Assembly (NCBI RefSeq): GCF_003751785.1
Contig: NZ_RKIE01000003.1
Location: forward strand, 62,001 to 126,000
Length of the DNA: 64,000 nucleotides
Direction: 5' to 3'
From: Frigoribacterium sp. PhB160
GTDB lineage: Bacteria > Actinomycetota > Actinomycetes > Actinomycetales > Microbacteriaceae
This document shows, piece after piece, positions 7,885 to 16,837 of this stretch (its first letter is position 1; every line of letters begins with the position of its first letter). The notes under the pieces were generated by a model, which worked only from the letters and a program-made list of their open reading frames with translations, had not been told where the DNA came from and did no database searches. The translations under genes were made by a program, and so were the position numbers.

Positions 7885-9036
7885 TCAGCGCACCGGGCAG
7901 CTCTCGCGCAGCAGCACCTCGACGGGCAGCGTGACCCGCTGCGGCGGCCGGCCCGGGTCGGCCAACCGCTCGACGATCGACCGGACCGCCACGCGACCGA
8001 GCTCGCCCATCGGCTGGCGCACGGTCGTGAGCCGCGGCGTCGAGAAGCGCCCGGCCTCGATGCCGTCGAAGCCCGCGACGAGCACCCGCCCCGGCACGTC
8101 CACCCCCGCGCGGCCGAGCACGTCGAGCACGCCGAGGGCCGTCTGGTCGTTCGCGCAGACGACGGCCCTCGGGAGCTCCTCGCCGGAGGTGAGCAGCGCC
8201 TCCCCGGCCCTCCGCCCGCCGTCGCGGCTGAAGTCGCCGGGCTCGACGCGGACGCGCACCGGGGCGCCGCCGCCCGCGTCGCGCGCCCCGGCCGCGCCCA
8301 CCGCCTCGTCGAAGCCGCGGTGCCGGTCGGCCTCGTCGGGCGAGTCGGCGGGCCCGGCCACGTAGGCGACGTCGCGCACGCCGTGCCGCTCGAGCACGAA
8401 CTCCGTGAGGGCCCGCATGCCCGCGACGTTGTCGACGCTGACGTGGTCGAGGTCGTCGCCGGGCCGCGAGTCGGCGAGCACGACGACGGGGATCCGCCGC
8501 GAGACGTGCGCGAGCAGCTCGTCGGGAACCGTGCGGGCCAGCACGGCGAGGCCGTCGACCCGCCCGGCGATGTCGTTGACCATGACGTCGCGGCTCGAGC
8601 CCCGGCCGGCCGCGACCATGAGCGCGAAGCCGCGACGCCACGACTCGACCTCGGCACCGCGCAGCACCTCGTCGAAGTAGAGGTTGCTCGGGCTCGACCA
8701 GTGCCGCGCCGGGCCGGGGAGCGCGGGAGGCGCGGTCCGGCCCTCCGAGTCGTCGATCAGCGGGATGCGCCCCGCGTCCGCCGCCGCGGGGCGGGCCGGC
8801 TCGGGCTCGTCGATGCCGTCGTGCCCCGGCAGGAACAGCCCGAGCACGCCGTGTCGGCGACCCGCGAGCCCGCGAGCCGCGCCGCTCGGCACGTAGCCGA
8901 GGGTGCGGACGGAGTCGAGCACCCGCGCACGGGTCTCCGCGCGGACGTCGTCGGGGCGCCGCAGCACACGGGACACCGTCGCGATGGACACACCGGCGTG
9001 CGCGGCCACGTCGTAGACGGTGGGGGCCTTCGTCAC
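7885..9036 (-). CDS. LacI-family transcriptional regulator
   Basis: DNA-binding repressor or activator responding to a sugar, 383 residues. GTG start at 9036 after GGAAGGA. The LacI helix-turn-helix and hinge are in the first 60 residues (TVYDVAAHAGVSIATVSRVL, then GYVPSGAARGLAGRR). The periplasmic-binding-like core follows, with VCANDQTALGVLDVLGRAG and VAGFDGIEAGRFSTPRLTTV typical of the C-terminal lobe. It stands alone on the minus strand, 1.8 kb from the Opp/GH1 promoter that bears a LacI-type palindrome, so control of that operon is plausible but inferred. A stretch of about 45 residues after the hinge (DGIDEPEPARPAAADAGR and on) is longer than usual and looks unstructured. Confidence 0.93.
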   Translation of the reverse strand: MTKAPTVYDVAAHAGVSIATVSRVLRRPDDVRAETRARVLDSVRTLGYVPSGAARGLAGRRHGVLGLFLPGHDGIDEPEPARPAAADAGRIPLIDDSEGRTAPPALPGPARHWSSPSNLYFDEVLRGAEVESWRRGFALMVAAGRGSSRDVMVNDIAGRVDGLAVLARTVPDELLAHVSRRIPVVVLADSRPGDDLDHVSVDNVAGMRALTEFVLERHGVRDVAYVAGPADSPDEADRHRGFDEAVGAAGARDAGGGAPVRVRVEPGDFSRDGGRRAGEALLTSGEELPRAVVCANDQTALGVLDVLGRAGVDVPGRVLVAGFDGIEAGRFSTPRLTTVRQPMGELGRVAVRSIVERLADPGRPPQRVTLPVEVLLRESCPVR

Positions 9037-9067
9037 GGGGTCCTTCCGGGGCTGACGGGTGGGGACC

Positions 9068-9073
9068 ATCCTA
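9068..9073 (-). promoter_or_regulatory. -10 box of the LacI-family gene
   Basis: TAGGAT on the minus strand, about 32 bases before the GTG at 9036, leaving room for a short leader with GGAAGGA. No clear -35 element. Confidence 0.5.
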
Positions 9074-9160
9074 GGTCGGCGGTCGTCGGGGGCCTGCACC
9101 GCGCCTCTCGGGGGCGGCGCCGTCGGCCGTGCCGGGTCGGGTCGCGCCGCGTCGGGTCGG

Positions 9161-9226
9161 GTCGCGTCACGTTCCGTGCATCACCGTGTGTTTCGTCGCG
9201 ACGCGACGCACGAGACGTGACGCGAC
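9161..9226. repeat. Inverted repeat with 12-base perfect arms
   Basis: GTCGCGTCACGT at 9161-9172 is the exact reverse complement of ACGTGACGCGAC at 9215-9226. The 42-base interior has its own palindrome CGTCGCGACG (9194-9203), so a branched stem is possible. Close relatives of the arm recur at 9319-9331 and on the far side of the next gene (10351-10414). Confidence 0.8.
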
Positions 9227-9387
9227 GGGCCGCCGACGCCGGAGGCCGTCCCCTCGGGCATCCCCCGCGCGTCGGGGTTCGGACATCGCGGTGCGTCCGG
9301 ACGGCACGCAACGGGCGAAACGTGACGCGACATCCGACCTGTGGACAGCCCAGGAGGCCGTCCCGCGATGTCGGGCACAGTCGTCGG

Positions 9388-10344
9388 ATGCTCGTCGTCC
9401 ACGAAGATCCCCTGCCCCGCCTGGTCCACGTCGCCGGTCTCGGTCCCGGCGACCGGGAAGCGTTCCGCCTGCGGCGGGCAGCTCGGTCCGGGACCGTCCG
9501 ACGCCTCCACGCGGGCACGTTCGTCGACGCGACCGAGTGGGACGCCCTGACGCCCCGCCGCCAGCACGTCCTCCTCGTCGAGTCGGCGGCGCGACGCACC
9601 GACGAGAGGCACGTGGTGTCCCACCTGTCGGCCGCGGCGCTGCTGCGGTCGCCCGTGCTCGGCGAGTGGCCCGCTCGCGTCCACGTCACCGACCCGCGGG
9701 GACGGACCAGCCAGACCACGGCAGCGGTGAGCAAGCACCGCGGACCGCTCGACGACGACGAGGTGACCGCCCTCCGCGGCCTGCGACTCACCTCGCCGCC
9801 CCGGACGGCAGCCGACCTGGCCCTGACGACCAGGTCTCGGCGGGAGGCCGTCGTGCTGCTCGACGACCTGCTGCACCGGGGACTGGTCACGAAGGAGGAC
9901 GTGCTCGCCTCGCTCGACCGCCGACCTGCCGCGCGGGGTCGGACCGGGGCCCGCCGGGCGCTGGCGTTCGCGGACGGGCTGGCGGACTCGCCGGGAGAGT
10001 CGGCGGCGCGCGTCGACCTCGACCGGCTCGGCGCACCGCCGCCCGTGCTGCAGAAGTCGTTCGACGTGGGGCGAGGGCGCTACGACCCGAGGGTCGACTT
10101 CTGGTTCCCCGACCAGGGATGCGTGCTCGAGTTCGACGGGATGGGCAAGTACACCGAGAGCCGCTGGCGCGGCGTGCTGACGGCCGACCAGGTCGCCGTG
10201 AAGGAGAAGTTCCGGGAGGACGACATCCGCCGGCATCCGGACGTGCGCGAGTTCATCCGGTGCACGTGGTGGCACCTGCACGACCTCCGCCGACTGCGCG
10301 CCCTGCTGGTGGAGGCGGGGGTGCCGTGCTCACGGCGACTCTGA
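9388..10344 (+). CDS. Hypothetical protein: AbiEi-antitoxin-like N-terminus, DUF559/PD-(D/E)XK-like C-terminus
   Basis: 318 residues from the ATG at 9388; the start is the first good in-frame ATG and has no strong ribosome site, so it is tentative. The N-terminal half (about 1-170) resembles the winged-helix AbiEi-type antitoxin proteins common in actinobacteria (RTTAADLALTTR-like segment near 145). The C-terminal part has ESAARVDL, then VDFWFPDQGCVLEFDG and EKFREDDIRRHP, the spacing of acidic and Lys residues seen in Vsr/DUF559 nuclease-fold proteins. No partner toxin lies beside it. It is bracketed by copies of the GCGTCACGTTC palindrome. The function of this family is not established; a role in DNA defence or repair is only a guess. 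Confidence 0.75.
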   Translation: MLVVHEDPLPRLVHVAGLGPGDREAFRLRRAARSGTVRRLHAGTFVDATEWDALTPRRQHVLLVESAARRTDERHVVSHLSAAALLRSPVLGEWPARVHVTDPRGRTSQTTAAVSKHRGPLDDDEVTALRGLRLTSPPRTAADLALTTRSRREAVVLLDDLLHRGLVTKEDVLASLDRRPAARGRTGARRALAFADGLADSPGESAARVDLDRLGAPPPVLQKSFDVGRGRYDPRVDFWFPDQGCVLEFDGMGKYTESRWRGVLTADQVAVKEKFREDDIRRHPDVREFIRCTWWHLHDLRRLRALLVEAGVPCSRRL

Positions 10345-10350
10345 CCGCGG

Positions 10351-10414
10351 CCGCGTCACGTTCTGCGCGTCACGTCGCGGCGAAACGCGACGCGGTGCGC
10401 GGAACGTGACGCGG
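10351..10414. repeat. Inverted repeat with 13-base perfect arms after the DUF559-like gene
   Basis: CCGCGTCACGTTC (10351-10363) pairs exactly with GAACGTGACGCGG (10402-10414). An inner stem, CGTCGCG (10373-10379) with CGCGACG (10386-10392), closes on a GCGAAA-type loop. It begins 6 bases after the stop at 10344 and could act as a terminator, but there is no T-tract. It shares its arm with the elements upstream of the same gene. Confidence 0.8.
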
Positions 10415-10512
10415 GGCGCCACCCGACACACGACGGACGCCGCCCGCCCGGGTGGACGGACGGCGTCCGTCGGTGCGGCGGGGCCGCCGCGGCGCGGCGG
10501 CCCCGGGCGGGA

Positions 10513-13206
10513 CTACTCGGCCGAGGCCGATCCGGCGCCCGAGCCAGCGCCGGTGCCGGCGGCGACCGTCGCGAGGCGACGGCGACGCAGGCCCGCGGCG
10601 GCCACGGCCGCCGTGCCCGCGGCGAGCATGGCCAGGGCGACGCCCGCGAGCGGGGTCGGCTCCGAACCGGTGTACGCCAGGGCGCCGGAGGCGACGGGCG
10701 CGCGGACCGGGACGACCACCGAGCCGGGAACGGGCTCGGGCAGCGGCACCGGGTCGGTGCCGTCGACCGGCACGACGACCGCGGCGGCGACGGTGAACAG
10801 CACGGGCTCCGTGAAGGTCGACGTCGTGCCGTCGGGCAGCACCTGCAGCGCGGTCACGCCGAGGTCGCCGGCGGGCACGCCGGTCACGGGCACGGACCAG
10901 GCGCCGGTGGCGTCGGTCTGCACGAGGGCGGAGGCACCGCCGAGGGCGGGGTCGTACGGCACCGGGTCGGCGATCACGGCGGCGGCCGAGGCACGGGCCT
11001 CGACGGCCGAGCTGCCCGCCGAGCCCGACGCGAGGGCCGAGGCCGAGGCGTCGACGGAGGCGGTCGAGCGGGCCTGCGCGGCCGGCAGCACCGGCTCGAG
11101 CTCGACGAGCGCCGCGACGTCGGCGGCCGACCCGAGGGTGACCACGACGAGGGCGTCCGCCTCCGCCGTGCCCGACACCGTCACGGTGCCCGGCTCGACG
11201 ACCTGGCCGGCCGTGGGCGCGGTGATCGACGGACCGGCGACAGCCGCCTCGACGATGAGCTCGAGGGTGGTCGAGCTGCCCTCGGAGCCGGTCAGCTGCA
11301 GGGTGACGACGCCCGCCTCGAGCAGGGGCGACAGGACGGCCGGGCCGTCGAGGCGTCCGAGCTCGTCGGCCGTGAAGGAGCCGGTGAGGCCCTCGACGGT
11401 GACGGTCTCGCCGGGCTCGAAGTTCGCGCCGAGGACGCGGAACGGGGCACCGGCCTGGACCGTGCCGTCGGCGACCGCCGCGACGGGGCCGAGGCCGAGG
11501 TCTTCGGTGACGGCCGCGAACGCGTCCACGACGCCGGCGCCGTAGAGCGCCGAGTCGCCGCGCGGGGTGGCCTGGCTCTCGAGCAGCGCCTGCAGCTCGG
11601 CGGGCGAGGCGTCGGGGTGGGTCGAGGCCAGGAGGGCCGCGACGCCCGCGACGTGCGGCGAGGCCATCGAGGTGCCGTTGTACGACTCGTACAGGCCGCC
11701 GAAGACGGTGCTCAGCACGTCGGAACCGGGGGCGCTGACGTCGATGACGCCCTCGCCGAAGTTCGAGTAGCGGTCCTCGAACTCGGGCTGGCCGTCGGCG
11801 CCCTCACGGAGCGCGGACACCGAGACGACGCCGTCGATCTCGGTGGGCATGTCGTAGCAGCCCTCCGAGACGTCGCGGCCGACGACGGGCGTCGAGTCGT
11901 TGGGGCTCGAGTCGTTCGTGGTCTTGTTCGCCAGGTCGTACGACGAGTTGCCGGCCGCGGCGACGCTCAGCACGCCCTGCGTCTCGGAGTACTCGACGGC
12001 CCGGGTCACGGCCTCGAGCGCCGGGGCCTGGTCGGCCTCGGTGCTGCACCAGTACTCGTAGGGGTCGACGTAGTAGCTGTTGTTCGTGACGTCGAAGCCC
12101 TTGTCGGCGGCCCACATGAAGCCGCAGAGCGCGTACTCGGGGTAGATGTAGCCGTCGTAGTTGACGACCTTGACGCTGGCGAGCGTCACGTCGGGCGCGA
12201 TGCCGACGATGCCGACGCCGTTGTCGGCGGCGGCGATGGTGCCGGCGACGTGCGTGCCGTGCGACTCGCTGTCGTCGACGGGCACCCAGGCGGACTGCGT
12301 CTGGTCGGGGACGCCGTTGACGGCGCAGCCGACCGAGAGGCTCGGGTCGACCTGGCCGGCCAGGTCGGGGTGCGTCACGTCGATGCCGCTGTCGAGCACG
12401 CCCACGACCACGCCGGGGTCGCCGGCCGAGATCTGGCGGGCCTCGGGGGCGCCGATGGCCGACATGTCCCACTGCTCGGCCTCGAGCGGGTCGGCGGTGA
12501 CGGCGCTGTCGGCGAGCGGACGCTCGATGCCCTGCGTGCCGCCGGCGCCCTCGGTCGCGTCGGCGGGCGCGACGGCGCCCTCGCTGACGGGGGCGGTGCG
12601 GGTCGGGCCGGCCGACTCGACGCCCTGCGCGGCGCGGATCGCGGCGAGGAACTCGCCGTCGGTCGACTGCGCCGTGACGACGCCGATCTCGGGGTACTCG
12701 CTGAGCACCACGCCCCCGGCGTCGGCGACGGCCGTGGCGGCCTCGTCGACGGCGGCGGCACCGGTCGCGTCGGTGTTGACCACGTAGTTCATCAGCTCGC
12801 CGTCGGCGACGGTCGCGTCGGCGGCGGGCAGCGGAGCCGCCTGCGCCTCGGTCTCCTCCGCGGCGGCGGGCTCGTCGACGACGGGCGTCTCGTCCTCGAC
12901 GGCGGGCTCGTCGGCGACGGCCTCACCGTCTGCGGGGACCTCGGCGCCTTCGGTCGGGACGGCTGCGCCTTCGGTCGGAGTGGCGGACGCCTCGTCGGCC
13001 CCCTCCGCGTCGGGCGAGTCGGCGACGGCCGAGCCGACGGCCCCGACGGCCCCGACCTCTCCGGCGGCACCGCCCGCCAGCGCCTCGTCGGCCGCGGCCT
13101 CGTCGCCGTCGGCGGCGAAGGCGGCCGTGGGGGCGAGCACGAGTGCGCTCGCGAGGGCCAGGGCGGTCGCGTAGCGCGCTCCCCGGCCTCGGGTGGATCT
13201 GATCAC
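10513..13206 (-). CDS. Secreted subtilisin-like (S8) serine protease with LAxTG wall anchor
   Basis: 897 residues, GTG start at 13206 with AGGAG seven bases upstream. The signal peptide ends near residue 31 (AFA/ADG). Residues 32-135 are extremely Ala/Glu/Asp-rich, followed by an inhibitor-I9-like propeptide. The S8 domain has catalytic Asp272 (VLDSGID), His316 (HGTHVAG) and Ser513 (GTSMASP). The tail has Ig-like or bacterial adhesion-type repeats, then LAYTG at about 843-847, a hydrophobic span and RRRR. That is the sorting signal expected for a class E sortase (LAxTG), so the protease is probably wall-linked. A -10-like TAGTGT lies at 13313-13318 on its strand. No sortase gene is in the window. 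Target proteins are unknown. Confidence 0.92.
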   Translation of the reverse strand: MIRSTRGRGARYATALALASALVLAPTAAFAADGDEAAADEALAGGAAGEVGAVGAVGSAVADSPDAEGADEASATPTEGAAVPTEGAEVPADGEAVADEPAVEDETPVVDEPAAAEETEAQAAPLPAADATVADGELMNYVVNTDATGAAAVDEAATAVADAGGVVLSEYPEIGVVTAQSTDGEFLAAIRAAQGVESAGPTRTAPVSEGAVAPADATEGAGGTQGIERPLADSAVTADPLEAEQWDMSAIGAPEARQISAGDPGVVVGVLDSGIDVTHPDLAGQVDPSLSVGCAVNGVPDQTQSAWVPVDDSESHGTHVAGTIAAADNGVGIVGIAPDVTLASVKVVNYDGYIYPEYALCGFMWAADKGFDVTNNSYYVDPYEYWCSTEADQAPALEAVTRAVEYSETQGVLSVAAAGNSSYDLANKTTNDSSPNDSTPVVGRDVSEGCYDMPTEIDGVVSVSALREGADGQPEFEDRYSNFGEGVIDVSAPGSDVLSTVFGGLYESYNGTSMASPHVAGVAALLASTHPDASPAELQALLESQATPRGDSALYGAGVVDAFAAVTEDLGLGPVAAVADGTVQAGAPFRVLGANFEPGETVTVEGLTGSFTADELGRLDGPAVLSPLLEAGVVTLQLTGSEGSSTTLELIVEAAVAGPSITAPTAGQVVEPGTVTVSGTAEADALVVVTLGSAADVAALVELEPVLPAAQARSTASVDASASALASGSAGSSAVEARASAAAVIADPVPYDPALGGASALVQTDATGAWSVPVTGVPAGDLGVTALQVLPDGTTSTFTEPVLFTVAAAVVVPVDGTDPVPLPEPVPGSVVVPVRAPVASGALAYTGSEPTPLAGVALAMLAAGTAAVAAAGLRRRRLATVAAGTGAGSGAGSASAE

Positions 13207-13312
13207 GTGGACGCTCCTGGGGGTCGATCGCCCACGACGACGTCGGCGACGCCCCGGCGACCTCCCCGCGACCCCCCATGGACCGCGCGGCCCCCGGGGC
13301 CGGATGCCCCCC

Positions 13313-13318
13313 ACACTA
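13313..13318 (-). promoter_or_regulatory. Possible -10 box of the S8 protease gene
   Basis: TAGTGT on the minus strand, about 107 bases before the GTG at 13206, implying a leader of about 100 bases. This is the best match in the roughly 290-base gap between the protease and acsA; otherwise the gap holds two GGAGGCGCGG words (13396-13405, 13476-13485) and no gene. Confidence 0.4.
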
Positions 13319-13486
13319 GGGGCAGCCTCCGACGAACGGGAGCCCCTGCGACCGAACCGACCCCGCGAGGAGGCGCCCGGTGCGCCTCGCGGCCACCGCG
13401 CCTCCCCGAGGCGGTCGCCCCGCCGCGCGCGACCGCCGCGGTTACGCGACGTGACGGCAGCCCCGGCGGCCGGCCCCGCGCCTCCG

Positions 13487-13492
13487 TACGCT
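13487..13492 (+). promoter_or_regulatory. -10 box for leaderless acsA
   Basis: TACGCT followed by six bases and the ATG at 13499. There is no ribosome site, so transcription probably starts at the ATG. Confidence 0.65.
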
Positions 13493-13498
13493 CGACGG

Positions 13499-15577
13499 AT
13501 GGCCCCGCGCGACACCACCCCGACGACCGGCGACACCATCTCGGCCCTGCTCGACGAGCGGCGGACGTTCCCCGCGCCTCCGGCCCTCGCGGCCCACGCC
13601 AACGTGGCGGGCGCCGAGCACGAGCGCGCCGCCGCCGACCCCGTCGCCTTCTGGGAGGAGCAGGCCCGCCGCCTCGACTGGGAGACGCCGTGGACCACCG
13701 CCCACACCTGGTCGCCGGTGCGCGAGCTGGCCGACGGCAGCCTGACCGTGCCCGAGGCGACCTGGTTCGCGGGCGGCCGACTGAACGTCGCGGTCAACTG
13801 CGTCGACCGGCACGTCGCGGCCGGGAAGGGCGACAAGGTCGCCCTGCACGTCGAGGGCGAGCCCGGCGACCGTCGCGACGTCACGTACGCGCAGCTGCAG
13901 CGCGAGGTCGTCAAGGCCGCGAACGGCCTGCGCAGCCTCGGCGTCGGGAAGGGCGACCGCGTGGTCGTCTACCTGCCGGTCATCGCCGAGACGATCGTCG
14001 TGACGCTGGCGATCGCGCGCATCGGCGCGATCCACTCCCTCGTCTTCGGCGGCTTCTCGGGCGAGGCCCTGAGGTTCCGCGTCGAGGACACGGGCGCGAA
14101 GCTGCTCGTGACGACCGACGGCCAGTTCCGCCGCGGCGCGGCCGTGCCGGTCAAGGCGAACGCCGACCACGCGGTGAGCGGCGAGAACCAGGTCGAGCAC
14201 GTGCTCGTCGTGCGGCGGACCGGCGACCGGACGCCCGACGTGCCCTGGACCGAGGGCCGCGACCTCTGGTGGCACGACGTCGTCGACCCGCAGCCCGACG
14301 TCGACGAGCCCGAGGCCTTCGACGCCGAGACACCCCTCTTCATCATGTACACGAGCGGCACGACCGGTAAGCCGAAGGGCCTCGTCCACACGAGCGGCGG
14401 CTACCTCACCGCCGCGAGCTGGACCCACTGGGCCGTCTTCGACGCGAAGCCCGACGACGTGCACTGGTGCACGGCCGACCTGGCCTGGGTGACCGCGCAC
14501 ACCTACGAGATCTACGGCCCGCTGTCGAACGGCCTCACGCAGGTGATCTACGAGGGCACGCCCGACACCCCGCACCCGGCCCGCCACCTCGAGATCATCG
14601 AGCGCTACGGCGTCACCACGTACTACACGGCGCCGACGCTGGTGCGGACGCTGGCGTCGTGGTTCCCCGACGGGCTGCCGACCGACCACGACCTCAGCTC
14701 GCTGCGCCTGCTCGGCACGGTCGGCGAGGCGATCAACCCGGAGGCCTGGGTCTGGTTCCGCGAGCAGCTCGGCCGGGGCGAGCTGCCGATCGTCGACACC
14801 TGGTGGCAGTCCGAGACGGGGGCGGCCGTCATGGCGCCCCTGCCGGGCGTCGACACCCTGAAGCCCGGGTCGTCGCTGCGGGCGCTGCCCGGCGTCTCGA
14901 CCGCCGTCGTCGACGAGGCCGGCGAGCGCGTGCCGAACGGCTCGGGCGGCTATCTCGTCGTGCAGCAGACCCCGCCGTCGCTCGCCCGCACGGTCTGGGG
15001 CGACCCCGAGCGCTACCGCGACAGCTACTGGGCGAAGTACTGGCGGCAGGGCTGGTTCTTCTCGGGCGACGGGGCGAAGTACGACGACGACGGCGACATC
15101 TGGGTGCTCGGCCGCGTCGACGACGTCATCAACGTCTCCGGGCACCGGCTCTCGACGATCGAGGTCGAGTCGTCGCTCGTCTCCCACCCGCTCGTCGCCG
15201 AGGCGGCCGTGGTCGGCGTGGCCGACGACCGCACCGGGCAGGCGATCGCCGCCTTCGTGGTGCCTGCGTCGAGACCGGCCGGAGGCGCGGTGCGCGACGC
15301 CGGGTCCGCCGACGAACCGCCGGTGTGGGCCCCGCTCGCGGCGGAGCTCTCCGCGACGCTGCGGGCGCACGTCGCCGACCAGATCGGCCCGATCGCCAAG
15401 CCGGCGACGGTCGTCGTCGTGCCCGACCTGCCGAAGACCCGCTCGGGGAAGATCATGCGACGCCTGCTCGGCGACATCTGCGACGGCCGGGTGCTCGGCG
15501 ACACGACGTCGCTGCAGGACTCGACGGTGCCCGACCGGATCGCGGCCGTCCTCGCGGAGGTGCGACGCACCTCCTGA
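13499..15577 (+). CDS. acsA: Acetyl-CoA synthetase (AMP-forming)
   Basis: Activates acetate to acetyl-CoA through acetyl-AMP. 692 residues. P-loop YTSGTTGKPKG is near 283, WWQSETG near 438 and VSGHRLSTIEVES near 548. The C-terminal PKTRSGKIMRR near 645 carries the Lys that is acetylated in this family. The N-terminal FWEEQARRLDWETPW is typical of Acs rather than of acetoacetyl- or propionyl-CoA ligases, though propionate use cannot be excluded. Leaderless start (TACGCT at 13487-13492). The linker before the C-terminal subdomain contains the dispersed word GGAGGCGCGG (15281-15290) read as Gly-Gly-Ala-Val, and another copy lies at 13572-13581 near the start. Confidence 0.95.
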   Translation: MAPRDTTPTTGDTISALLDERRTFPAPPALAAHANVAGAEHERAAADPVAFWEEQARRLDWETPWTTAHTWSPVRELADGSLTVPEATWFAGGRLNVAVNCVDRHVAAGKGDKVALHVEGEPGDRRDVTYAQLQREVVKAANGLRSLGVGKGDRVVVYLPVIAETIVVTLAIARIGAIHSLVFGGFSGEALRFRVEDTGAKLLVTTDGQFRRGAAVPVKANADHAVSGENQVEHVLVVRRTGDRTPDVPWTEGRDLWWHDVVDPQPDVDEPEAFDAETPLFIMYTSGTTGKPKGLVHTSGGYLTAASWTHWAVFDAKPDDVHWCTADLAWVTAHTYEIYGPLSNGLTQVIYEGTPDTPHPARHLEIIERYGVTTYYTAPTLVRTLASWFPDGLPTDHDLSSLRLLGTVGEAINPEAWVWFREQLGRGELPIVDTWWQSETGAAVMAPLPGVDTLKPGSSLRALPGVSTAVVDEAGERVPNGSGGYLVVQQTPPSLARTVWGDPERYRDSYWAKYWRQGWFFSGDGAKYDDDGDIWVLGRVDDVINVSGHRLSTIEVESSLVSHPLVAEAAVVGVADDRTGQAIAAFVVPASRPAGGAVRDAGSADEPPVWAPLAAELSATLRAHVADQIGPIAKPATVVVVPDLPKTRSGKIMRRLLGDICDGRVLGDTTSLQDSTVPDRIAAVLAEVRRTS

Positions 15578-15794
15578 CGGGGCTCGTCGACTCACCGCGC
15601 CGCGCTCCGATCACGGCACCGCGACGAGACCCGCTGCGGCGGTCGGGACGCGGTGCGACATCCCGGCGTCAGCCGGGAGGACCACCCGACGCCATCCCTC
15701 CGGAGGCGCGGGTCGGCCCCCAGCGGCGGACGCGCCCCGCCCCCGGCGCTCCGTAGCGTCGGAGGCGACTCGCCCGAGCCGCCGAAGGAGCACC

Positions 15795-16793
15795 ATGACC
15801 ACCGACCCCACGCCCCCGCACGACCGAGCCGACGCCCCCGCCGCCGACGCCCCGCCCGCACCGGCACCCACGCCCGCACCGGCACCGGCCCCGGCACCCG
15901 CACCCGCCCCCGCGCAGGGCCCCGGCGGCTGGGCCGTCGCCGCCCTCGTCGTCGGCATCGCCGCCTTCCTCGTCGGGCTCGTGCCGGGCGTGGGGTTCCT
16001 CGTCCCCCTCGCGGGCCTCGCCCTCGCGCTCGTCGCCCTGCTCGTGCGCCGCGACCGCGGTCGTCCGGGCAAGGGCATCGGCGTCACGGCGCTCGTGCTG
16101 TCGTCGCTGGCCCTCGTGACCAACGTCGCGGTCACCCTGGTGACGGTCGTCGTGGGCCCGGCCCTCGTCGACGTGGCCGACCGCGCCTGGGACGCCTGGT
16201 CGGGCCAGCCGGGATCGTGGTCGTACTCCTCCGGCGACGACCTCGACGGCGCCGCCGGCCCCGGCAGCCCGACGCCGCTGACGACCGACTGCTGGACGGC
16301 CGACCTCCCCGCGACCACGTGGGTGACCGAGTCGTCGCTCGACGAGGGCGCCTCCTGCTCCACCGACGTCATGGTGGGCGACGACGCCACCGGCGCCGAG
16401 TACTTCGTCACGGTCGCGGCCGTCCCGACCAGCACGAGCGACGGGCTGGCCGGCGACGGCTCGCTCGGCGCCGTGACCGACGCCCTCTCGACGAGCTGGC
16501 TGCCCTCCGTCGGCACGGTCGTCGGCGACGTCGACGAGGTGCAGCTCGACGGCGAGCCCGCCCGGGCGGCGAGCATGGCGACCGGCACCGACCTCGGGAC
16601 GCCCGGCGTCGCGCTGATCGCCCTCGCCCCCCGCGCCCTGTCGACGGACGACGGCTCGGCCCGGCTCTTCCTCGTGACCGTCACCGCGACCGACGGCGGC
16701 GACCTCGAGGGGGCGACCGACGCCTCCTCGTCGCGGTCCGACCTCGACCGCGTGGTCGACGAGCTGGCGAGCAGCTGGCGGTGGGCCGACTGA
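15795..16793 (+). CDS. Membrane protein with Pro/Ala-rich N-terminus and extracellular domain
   Basis: 332 residues, ATG at 15795 after GAAGGAG. The cytoplasmic N-terminus is a Pro-Ala repeat (about 18-40). Two or three hydrophobic segments follow (VAALVVGIAAFLVGLV, PLAGLALALVALLV, VLSSLALVTNVAVTLV), a DUF4190-like arrangement. A 190-residue Ser/Thr/Asp-rich domain with two Cys (DCWT and SCST) is probably outside the cell. A TAGCGT -10-like box lies about 35 bases upstream. I do not recognise the outer domain. The copy of GGAGGCGCGG at 15702-15711 is in its upstream region. Confidence 0.8.
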   Translation: MTTDPTPPHDRADAPAADAPPAPAPTPAPAPAPAPAPAPAQGPGGWAVAALVVGIAAFLVGLVPGVGFLVPLAGLALALVALLVRRDRGRPGKGIGVTALVLSSLALVTNVAVTLVTVVVGPALVDVADRAWDAWSGQPGSWSYSSGDDLDGAAGPGSPTPLTTDCWTADLPATTWVTESSLDEGASCSTDVMVGDDATGAEYFVTVAAVPTSTSDGLAGDGSLGAVTDALSTSWLPSVGTVVGDVDEVQLDGEPARAASMATGTDLGTPGVALIALAPRALSTDDGSARLFLVTVTATDGGDLEGATDASSSRSDLDRVVDELASSWRWAD

Positions 16794-16837
16794 CCTCGGT
16801 ACTGGCGACGCGGAGGCGCGTGCGGTTGGCTGGGACC

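Larger units (their letters stand above)
9037..9387. other. Gene-free stretch of palindromes upstream of the AbiEi/DUF559-like gene
   Basis: About 350 bases without a credible gene. It holds the LacI-gene promoter, a tract of GTCGGGTCGCGCC-like direct repeats (about 9133-9166), the inverted repeat at 9161-9226 and a further copy of the AACGTGACGCGAC word at 9319-9331. Confidence 0.6.

Noticed and set aside
10406-11545. Ser/Thr/Ala/Pro-rich plus-strand frame suggesting a secreted protein
   Set aside because: It is antisense to the repeat tail of the S8 protease, and the composition follows from that gene's codons.
11617-14370. 917-codon plus-strand frame across the protease and acsA
   Set aside because: Gly/Arg/Ala/Asp-rich nonsense composition. 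It crosses two real genes and has no recognisable domain.
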